This document shows positions 6,233 to 11,624 of a DNA stretch of 11,624 nt, in pieces (the stretch's first letter is position 1; each line of letters opens with the position of its first letter). Position numbers and translations under genes: made by a program. The DNA comes from Gammaproteobacteria bacterium (lineage in GTDB: Bacteria > Pseudomonadota > Gammaproteobacteria > Steroidobacterales > Steroidobacteraceae). Location: positions 3,640 to 15,263 of the forward strand of contig PMNQ01000202.1 in NCBI GenBank assembly GCA_003162555.1. The letters are read 5' to 3'. Under the pieces are notes generated by a model, which did not search any database, was not told where the DNA came from, and was given only the letters and a program-made list of their open reading frames with translations.

Positions 6233-7483
6233 ATGACCGATCGTACGCACGCAGCTGACCCAGTGCCCAGGACACCATCGCCTGCGTCACTCGTGCTGCT
6301 GGTGACGATTGCGGTATTCGTCAACTACATCGATCGCGGCAACCTGGCGACGGCCGCTCCGATGATGCAGGACGAGTTGCACCTGAGCGCCAGTCAACTC
6401 GGAGTTCTGCTGTCGGCTTTCTATTACGGCTATGTGCTGTGCATGCCTGCCATGGGCTATCTGGCGGAACGCTATGGGCCGCAGCGCGTCCTGGCGGCCG
6501 GCGTCACGATCTGGTCGATGGCAACGCTGACCACCGGATTTGCAGGGAGTTTCGCGACCCTGCTGGCGCTGCGCGTGTTGCTCGGAATCGGCGAGAGCGT
6601 CGCCTTTCCATGTGCTTCGAAAGTGCTGGCGAACGCGGTCGAAGTCAGCCGTCTGGGGGTTGCCAATGGCATCCTGAGTTTCGGCTATCTGCTCGGGCCG
6701 GCCGTCGGCACTTTGCTTGGCGGCTATCTCATGACGATTTTCGGCTGGCGCGTGGTGTTCGTGGTGTTCGGCGCATTGTCGTTGTTGTGGCTATGGCCAT
6801 GGCGGCGTGTGAAGCTCGGCCCCCCGGCGAAGGCCAGTCCGTCTGCCGCCGGGCCGCAACCGTCATTCGCGCAGATCCTGCGGCGGCGTGAACTGTGGGG
6901 CGCCTGCCTTGGCCACTTCGCCTCCAACTACGGCTACTATTTCATCGTGTCGTGGCTGCCGTTCTACCTGATCAAGTCCCGCGGCTTTTCCATGGGCTCG
7001 ATGGTGGCCATTGCCTCATGGGCCTACCTGCTGAACGCCTTGAGTGCGCTGGCCATGGGTTGGCTCGCCGATCGATGGATCCGTGCCGGGCGCAGTGCAA
7101 CGATTGTCTACAAGAGCATCATGGCGGCGAACCACATCGCCGGAATTGCCTGCATGATCGGCATGGTTGTGCTGCCAGCCGCGGGCTCGATCGCGGCGCT
7201 GTTCGTGTTCGAGATCGTCAGCGGCTGCTCTTACCCGGGCTTGTTTGCGATACCGCAGATCCTCGCGGGGCCACGCGCGACTGCTCGCTGGGTCGGAGTG
7301 CAGAATGCCGCCGGCAATGTTGCCGGCCTCATAGCTCCGGCAATCACCGGAGTACTCGTCGATCAGACCGGATTGTTCGACGTTGCCTTCGCGCTCGCCG
7401 CCGCCGTCAACGTGCTGGGTTTGATCGGCTGGGTGCTCATGTTGCCGAAAATAACGCCAATCAGATGGGCGCCGTCGCCATGA
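6233..7483 (+). CDS. MFS transporter, anion:cation symporter (hexuronate/glucarate-type) family
   Basis: A 416-residue inner-membrane carrier with about twelve hydrophobic segments, six on each side of a hydrophilic loop at about residues 191-218. The first helix carries NYIDRGNLATAAP (31-43), a signature of the ACS family (ExuT, GudP, phthalate and tartrate carriers). The loop motif GYLAERYGPQRVL follows at 75-87. The second half starts with NYGYYFIVSWLPFYLIKSRGFS (232-253) and ends with AGNVAGLIAPAITGVLVDQTG (360-380), both typical of ACS members. These proteins bring organic anions such as hexuronates or aldarates in with protons. The exact solute is not deducible. The ATG at 6233 has GGGG six bases ahead; an ATG at 6221 would add MGHR and is the alternative. 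The TGA stop overlaps the ATG of the SDR gene (ATGA), so the two are translationally coupled. Confidence 0.9.
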   Translation: MTDRTHAADPVPRTPSPASLVLLVTIAVFVNYIDRGNLATAAPMMQDELHLSASQLGVLLSAFYYGYVLCMPAMGYLAERYGPQRVLAAGVTIWSMATLTTGFAGSFATLLALRVLLGIGESVAFPCASKVLANAVEVSRLGVANGILSFGYLLGPAVGTLLGGYLMTIFGWRVVFVVFGALSLLWLWPWRRVKLGPPAKASPSAAGPQPSFAQILRRRELWGACLGHFASNYGYYFIVSWLPFYLIKSRGFSMGSMVAIASWAYLLNALSALAMGWLADRWIRAGRSATIVYKSIMAANHIAGIACMIGMVVLPAAGSIAALFVFEIVSGCSYPGLFAIPQILAGPRATARWVGVQNAAGNVAGLIAPAITGVLVDQTGLFDVAFALAAAVNVLGLIGWVLMLPKITPIRWAPSP

Positions 7484-8250
7484 CGGCACCCGCTTTGATC
7501 GACTTCAAGCTGCATGGACGCCGTGCGCTCGTGACCGGCAGCGCTTCGGGCATTGGTCTGGCCACTGCCGCGCGATTGGCTCGCAGCGGCGCCCACGTCG
7601 CCATGAACGATCTGCCGACTGCCGCGCTGTCGCAGGTGGTGAGTGATCTCAGGGCCCAGGGTCTGCGCGTGGAAGCGGTGCCCGGCGATCTCGGGGTCTC
7701 TGCGAGTGCCCGCGACGTGGGCTCGAAGACCCTGGAACTGCTTGGCGGGCTTGATTACCTCGTCAACAACGCCGGCACGCCCGGCACACGCGTCCCCATC
7801 CCACCTGCGGACCTCGAGGCGTTGACGGATGAATTCTGGGACCGGATCCTGCGGATCAATCTGCTGAGCGCTTTCTGGATGACGAAGTCACTGGCCGCTG
7901 CGCTCACCGAATCGCGTGGAGCGGTGGTCAACACGGTATCCGTGGCGGCCTTCGGCGGCGGCGCAAGCAGCACGGCCTATGCGACGGCGAAGGCCGGCCT
8001 GGCGGGACTGACGCGGGAGCTGGCGCGTGGACTCGCGCCGGCTGTCCGCGTCAACGGCATTGCGCCCGGCTTCGTGAATTCGAACTGGGAGTGCTCGTTC
8101 GGTGACATGGACGCCGCAGCGAGGGCAACCGTGCCCTTGGCGCGCGTCGGGCAAACCGAAGACTATGCCGAGGTGATCGTGTACCTCTGTGCCGGCGCAG
8201 CGTACATCACCGGCGAGGTCTTGCCGGTTACCGGCGGCATGCGCATCTAG
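7480..8250 (+). CDS. Short-chain dehydrogenase/reductase (SDR), classical type
   Basis: A 256-residue cytoplasmic NAD(P)-dependent oxidoreductase of the usual classical-SDR length. The Rossmann cofactor motif TGSASGIG is at 19-26, NNAG at 96-99, and the catalytic tetrad is Asn127, Ser154, Tyr167 and Lys171 (YATAK). The IAPGFVNSNW segment at 194-203 is the usual PG motif after the active site. Asp44 at the end of the second beta strand (AMNDL) favours NAD(H) over NADP(H), which is inference. The closest-looking families are 3-oxoacyl-ACP reductase-like and sugar or polyol dehydrogenases, but the substrate cannot be assigned. It starts inside the stop of the transporter gene, so it probably acts on the imported compound. 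Only 29 bases separate it from the following esterase gene. Confidence 0.92.
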   Translation: MTAPALIDFKLHGRRALVTGSASGIGLATAARLARSGAHVAMNDLPTAALSQVVSDLRAQGLRVEAVPGDLGVSASARDVGSKTLELLGGLDYLVNNAGTPGTRVPIPPADLEALTDEFWDRILRINLLSAFWMTKSLAAALTESRGAVVNTVSVAAFGGGASSTAYATAKAGLAGLTRELARGLAPAVRVNGIAPGFVNSNWECSFGDMDAAARATVPLARVGQTEDYAEVIVYLCAGAAYITGEVLPVTGGMRI

Positions 8251-8264
8251 TCGTGGCAACACAC

Positions 8265-8269
8265 GGAGG
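8265..8269 (+). promoter_or_regulatory. Ribosome binding site fixing the esterase start at 8280
   Basis: GGAGG, ten bases before the ATG at 8280. It lies after an in-frame GTG at 8253 and so argues against that longer start. The ATG start also places the hydrophobic signal peptide directly at the N-terminus. Confidence 0.7.
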
Positions 8270-8279
8270 CCGCACGATT

Positions 8280-9380
8280 ATGACGCTCCTCTCGAGGCAA
8301 TGCTGCCTGCTCGCCATGACAATGCTGGCGTCGATGTGGGGTCTGGCCGCGACGCCGTCGCCCGGCTGCGGAAAGATGCTCGCCAGCGGCAACTACGAGT
8401 TGACTGACCAGAATCTGAAGCGGGCCTACCGCGTACTGGTGCCATCGCACTACCAGCCCGGCTCCGCATTTCCCCTGTTGGTGGTATTCCACGGTTGGGG
8501 CGGCGATGAGAGCGAGTTCCTCGGCGATCGCAGCGTCGTGAGGCTCTCGGACGAGCGAGGCTACATCGTGGTGGCGCCGCGAGGGCTAGGGTCGACCGCC
8601 CCGGACGCCAATCCCAATTCATGGTCCTTCCGTGGGTCGACGAGCGGACTCGCTGGTCGAGGCGAACAAGGTGCCGCGCACAATCCACAAAGCACGCCAG
8701 GTGCGATCTGTGATTCCACCCGCACCAGGGACTACACCTATCCATCTTGCAGAAACGTCGCGCGCAACACCTGTTCCTGGACGCAGTGTCAGGCCGACGA
8801 TGTCGCGTTCACGCTCGCGTTGGTGCGCGAGATCGAGTCCAGGCTGTGCGTCGATACCGCCAGGGTGTTTGCGTCCGGCGGGTCAAACGGCGGGATGTTT
8901 GCATGGGAGCTGGGCCAGAACGCCGCGAGCGCGCCGATCTTCCGGGCGATCGCTCCGCTGATAGCCTTGCCGCATCGCGGCTACCTCGATCCGCCGGGAA
9001 AGGCTGGCGCTTTGCCGGTCCTGCTGATCACGGGTACGCAGGATATGACCGTGCCGCCGGGCGCCTGGGAAAACCCGGGTCATACGACGACCAGCGACGG
9101 CAATGCGTACTACTACACCGGCGCGTCGGCCATTACGAGAAGTTGGGGAGCCGCGAACAGCTGCCCCTACAAGGGCGCGCCGGCCGCGTCCTTCGACACC
9201 CGTATTCACCAGCTGGATTGCCGCAGCTATTGCGGTGACGATGCGCGGGGCTGGTCGAGCGGGCCGGCAGGAATGCGCTGGCCAAAGGTGCTCGACTGTC
9301 GAGCTGCAATCGGGCATGACTACGCCTTCAGCTGGTCGTGGCAACTGATCCTTGATTTCTTCGACGCACAATCGCGCTGA
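8280..9380 (+). CDS. Secreted CE1/PHB-depolymerase-like esterase (feruloyl/acetyl esterase type)
   Basis: A 366-residue alpha/beta hydrolase with a signal peptide (about residues 1-24, core CCLLAMTMLASMWGLAA). The oxyanion motif HGWGG is at 71-75. The nucleophile elbow GGSNG has Ser202. Asp255 lies in LLITGTQDMTVPP, and His346 lies in AIGHDYAFSW near the C-terminus. The mature chain has ten cysteines (30, 144, 157, 165, 170, 190, 295, 314, 318, 340), an even number fitting five disulfides. Four of them cluster in a segment with CSWTQC just before the catalytic serine. This pattern resembles the LpqC/CE1 group that includes PHB depolymerases, acetylxylan esterases and feruloyl esterases. Secretion and position in a glycan-type operon favour deacylation of polysaccharide side groups, but a polyester substrate cannot be ruled out. 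It is probably third in the MFS-SDR operon. Confidence 0.88.
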   Translation: MTLLSRQCCLLAMTMLASMWGLAATPSPGCGKMLASGNYELTDQNLKRAYRVLVPSHYQPGSAFPLLVVFHGWGGDESEFLGDRSVVRLSDERGYIVVAPRGLGSTAPDANPNSWSFRGSTSGLAGRGEQGAAHNPQSTPGAICDSTRTRDYTYPSCRNVARNTCSWTQCQADDVAFTLALVREIESRLCVDTARVFASGGSNGGMFAWELGQNAASAPIFRAIAPLIALPHRGYLDPPGKAGALPVLLITGTQDMTVPPGAWENPGHTTTSDGNAYYYTGASAITRSWGAANSCPYKGAPAASFDTRIHQLDCRSYCGDDARGWSSGPAGMRWPKVLDCRAAIGHDYAFSWSWQLILDFFDAQSR

Positions 9381-9404
9381 GGGCGGGCGGCTGCTCGATT
9401 GTGC
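9366..9404. repeat. Inverted repeat spanning the esterase stop codon
   Basis: GCACAATCG (9366-9374) and CGATTGTGC (9396-9404) are perfect 9-bp arms around a 21-base loop; after one mismatch two further pairs are possible inside. The stop codon TGA (9378-9380) lies in the loop. No T-run follows, so it is not a standard intrinsic terminator. It could stabilise the 3' end of the operon transcript or be a protein-binding site just upstream of the 9410 element. Confidence 0.55.
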
Positions 9405-9409
9405 TGTGC

Positions 9410-9441
9410 GGATTGACGCTGACCGGCAGAAGATCGAAGCT
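9410..9441 (+). promoter_or_regulatory. Two-block element, copy 2 (upstream of the cytochrome gene)
   Basis: GGATTGACG (9410-9418), 14 bases, ATCGAAGCT (9433-9441), the same blocks and spacing as at 6161-6192. It ends 27 bases before the ATG at 9469 and starts six bases after the inverted repeat. If the TTGACG is a -35 box, the -10 position reads GAAGCT in both copies, which is far from TATAAT. Confidence 0.45.
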
Positions 9442-9457
9442 TGCCGCATCTGGGTAT

Positions 9458-9462
9458 GGAAG
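9458..9462 (+). promoter_or_regulatory. Ribosome binding site of the cytochrome gene
   Basis: GGAAG, six bases before the ATG at 9469. It supports that start for the open frame running to the right edge. Confidence 0.6.
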
Positions 9463-9468
9463 CATTAG

Positions 9469-11624
9469 ATGGCGCACGTGCGGTCGCTTGCATTGGTTGG
9501 TGCAGCACTGGCGGCGACTGCCGTTTTCGCCACGGTGCATTACGCTCCATGGCAGCGGCATGCAGCGGCCCCGGTGGATTTCAGCCGCGACGTGCGCCCG
9601 ATATTCAATCAGTACTGCGTGGCCTGCCACGGCGGCGTGCGCCAGAAAAGCGACGTTTCATTCATCTACCGTGAAGAGGCGCTCGGGAAGGGCAGCTCCG
9701 GCCGCGCGACCATAGTTCCGGGCAATCCCGGAGCCTCCGAGCTGATCACGCGCATCACCTCCTCCGATCCTGAAGTGCGCATGCCCTATCATGCGCCGCC
9801 CTTGCAGCCGCAGCAGATTGCGTTGCTGCGACAGTGGATCAAGGAAGGCGCAAAGTGGACTGACCATTGGGCTTTCGTGGCGCCTAAGCCTGCGCCGCTG
9901 CCGACAGTCAGTAATAGCGCGTGGCCGCGGCAACCCATGGATCGCTTCATTCTGGCCAGGCTCGAGCGCGAGGGGCTGCAACCGTCGCCGGAAGCCACGC
10001 GATCGGAGCAGTTGCGCCGGGTGTCCTTCGATCTGACCGGGCTTCCGCCGACCGCGCAGGAGCTGGCGGATTTCCTGGCCGACACATCCCCGAACGCCTA
10101 CGAGAAGCAGGTCGATCGCCTGCTGGCATCGCCGCACTATGGCGAGCGGTGGGCGGCGCTGTGGCTGGATCTGGCCCGCTACGCGGACAGCCGCGGATAC
10201 GAAGCCGATCACGATCGTCCGCTGTGGCCGTATCGCGATTGGGTCGTTGACGCTTTCAATCGCAACCTCAGCTACGAACAGTTCGTGACCACGCAGCTGG
10301 CTGGCGATCTCATGCCGAACGCCAGCTACGACGATCTGATCGCGACGACATTCCAGCGCCTGACGCCGGTCAATGACGAAGGTGGCACTGACGACGAGGA
10401 ATTTCGCCTCGTTGCCGTGATGGATCGGGTGGCGACCACGTGGTCCGTGCTCAACGGACTCACCATCAACTGTGTGCAGTGCCACTCGCACCCCTACGAC
10501 CCGATCCGACACGCGGAGTACTACAAGTTCCTGGGCTTCTACAACACCTCGCGCGATTCAGACCTGAGCGACGACTATCCGACGATGCCGGTGCCGAAGG
10601 ACAACGCCCAGCGCAATGAGGTCGCGAGCTTCGTGGCGCGACGCACGGAGCTGCTGCGCGCCGTGGTCACCAGCGGGCGGGCTCTGGAAAACCAGTCGCA
10701 GTGGCAGCCGTTGCCGCTTGCCGCGGGGAAGATCAGCGAGACGCTGGCGCTCGAGCGGAGCCTGCGCACTTTCGAGCAGGCCAAATTGCGGCGGGAAATT
10801 CCGAATCCCGATTGGCAGCCGAAACCAAAGGAGCTCGACAAGTTTTACAAGGATGCGATCGCGGGGCTCCATTCGGATCTGGCGCAATCCCGCGCGCAGA
10901 CTGTGGGCGCCTCGCTGGCCAGCGACGGCGACGGTGGGCTGCGCGCCAGCGGCACCATTCCGCTGCGCTCGGTGCTGCAGGTGCAGGCCGCGGCGCCGGC
11001 CTGGCCGATCACGGCATTGCGCATCGAATCGCCGGCCGGCAATCCCGCGCTGGCCAGTCATACGCCCGAGGACGGATTCATCGTCGAGCGCATCGGCGTA
11101 TCGATCGTGACGCCAGATGGTCGCGAGCAGCCGGTTGCGATCCGCTATTTCCTGCCGGATGCCGAGGACAATCTGCACGCGGCCACCAAACCGCCATTCG
11201 CGATCACCGAGCCCGTGGACGCGCAGCTGGACGCGAGCGGTTTTGCCGCCAATCCCAAGTTGTTCCGCTCACGCTGGGTCGTTGCGGTGCCCGCGCAGCC
11301 GCTGACCTTGCCCGCCGGGAGCCAACTCAGGATCGAATTCCTGCATACCACGGGCATTGATATGAGGCCCGCACCGCTCCGCTGGGTCAGGCTCTACGCC
11401 AGCGCCGATCAGCGCTGGAATTCGCCGGCGTCGCAGCAGAATTTCACTACCCAACTCGATGAGCTCGTAAGGCTTGGGCAGCGGCTGAAACAGGTGCCCA
11501 GCGTCGGCCAACCGGTCATGGCCGAGCAGTCGTCGTTTGAACAACGCCATACGCTGGAATTCGAGCGCGGCAATTTCATGAACAAGATCGGCCCGGCGCT
11601 GCAGCCGGACGTGCCTGCCATTTT
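9469..11624 (+). CDS. PSCyt1/DUF1549 c-type cytochrome domain protein (3' end outside window)
   Basis: The frame is open from the ATG at 9469 to the right edge, giving 718 complete codons of a larger protein. Residues 6-25 form a signal or membrane anchor (LALVGAALAATAVFATV). A PSCyt1-type cytochrome domain follows at about 37-135, with VDFSRDVRPIFNQYCVACHG (haem motif C50-x-x-C53-H54) and the typical ending WIKEGAKWTDHWAF. DUF1549 (PSCyt2) covers about 152-365, from PMDRFILARLEREGL through DLTGLPPT, YGERWAALWLDLARYADS and a second CxxCH (C335, C338, H339) in CVQCHSHPYDPI. From about 490 to 645 there is a beta-rich insert (LRIESPAG, GFIVERIGVSIV, LRIEFLHTTG), as often seen before the C-terminal DUF1553 domain, which should lie past the edge. 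Such proteins are predicted periplasmic haem proteins of unknown reaction, abundant in Planctomycetes. The gene is 88 bases downstream of the esterase and probably has its own promoter. Confidence 0.9.
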   Translation, partial: MAHVRSLALVGAALAATAVFATVHYAPWQRHAAAPVDFSRDVRPIFNQYCVACHGGVRQKSDVSFIYREEALGKGSSGRATIVPGNPGASELITRITSSDPEVRMPYHAPPLQPQQIALLRQWIKEGAKWTDHWAFVAPKPAPLPTVSNSAWPRQPMDRFILARLEREGLQPSPEATRSEQLRRVSFDLTGLPPTAQELADFLADTSPNAYEKQVDRLLASPHYGERWAALWLDLARYADSRGYEADHDRPLWPYRDWVVDAFNRNLSYEQFVTTQLAGDLMPNASYDDLIATTFQRLTPVNDEGGTDDEEFRLVAVMDRVATTWSVLNGLTINCVQCHSHPYDPIRHAEYYKFLGFYNTSRDSDLSDDYPTMPVPKDNAQRNEVASFVARRTELLRAVVTSGRALENQSQWQPLPLAAGKISETLALERSLRTFEQAKLRREIPNPDWQPKPKELDKFYKDAIAGLHSDLAQSRAQTVGASLASDGDGGLRASGTIPLRSVLQVQAAAPAWPITALRIESPAGNPALASHTPEDGFIVERIGVSIVTPDGREQPVAIRYFLPDAEDNLHAATKPPFAITEPVDAQLDASGFAANPKLFRSRWVVAVPAQPLTLPAGSQLRIEFLHTTGIDMRPAPLRWVRLYASADQRWNSPASQQNFTTQLDELVRLGQRLKQVPSVGQPVMAEQSSFEQRHTLEFERGNFMNKIGPALQPDVPAI

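Noticed and set aside
9658..10512. Minus-strand open frame (284 codons) at the right end
   Set aside because: It is antisense to the PSCyt1/DUF1549 gene, which has both haem motifs in frame.
1..11624. CRISPR arrays, tRNA, rRNA, transposons, toxin-antitoxin or phage-defence genes
   Set aside because: No regularly spaced repeats, clover-leaf sequences, transposase motifs or terminal repeats were seen on either strand.

Overview
The window looks like a chromosomal segment of a high-GC Gram-negative bacterium. The genes are densely packed and strongly GC-rich in codon choice. Several products carry Sec signal peptides, two start codons are GTG, and two gene pairs share 4-base stop/start overlaps. 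A periplasmic CopC-type protein, a glutathione S-transferase and an anion:cation-symporter-type MFS carrier suggest a proteobacterium. A gammaproteobacterium of the Steroidobacter or xanthomonad sort is my best guess, at low confidence. The large c-type-cytochrome protein at the right end belongs to a family best known from Planctomycetes and Verrucomicrobia.

Left part (1-1396): the 5' end of a CopC-like copper-binding protein runs off the left edge on the minus strand. Divergent from it is a glutathione S-transferase with a GTG start. A small secreted, apparently disordered protein of unknown function follows, closed by a clear intrinsic terminator.

Middle (1398-9380): this is a divergent degradation locus. 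On the minus strand a secreted GH2 enzyme of the exo-beta-D-glucosaminidase (CsxA) subfamily is followed, through a GTGA overlap, by a secreted CocE/NonD-type serine hydrolase. On the plus strand an MFS transporter of the hexuronate/organic-anion type overlaps by ATGA with an SDR dehydrogenase. A disulfide-rich secreted CE1/PHB-depolymerase-like esterase follows 29 bases later. The layout suggests extracytoplasmic trimming of an esterified glycan or glycoconjugate by GH2, CocE and the esterase, uptake of an acidic or sugar-like product by the MFS carrier, and cytoplasmic oxidation or reduction by the SDR. The substrate is unknown.

Right part (9381-11624): the start of a large membrane-anchored protein with PSCyt1 and DUF1549 domains, two CxxCH haem motifs and a beta-rich insert. 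It is cut by the right edge. A two-block element, GGATTGACG then 14 bases then ATCGAAGCT, occurs only twice as far as I can see: upstream of the MFS operon and upstream of this cytochrome gene. It links the two units into one possible regulon and is the most unusual non-coding signal here. No tRNA, rRNA, CRISPR array, insertion sequence or phage gene was seen.
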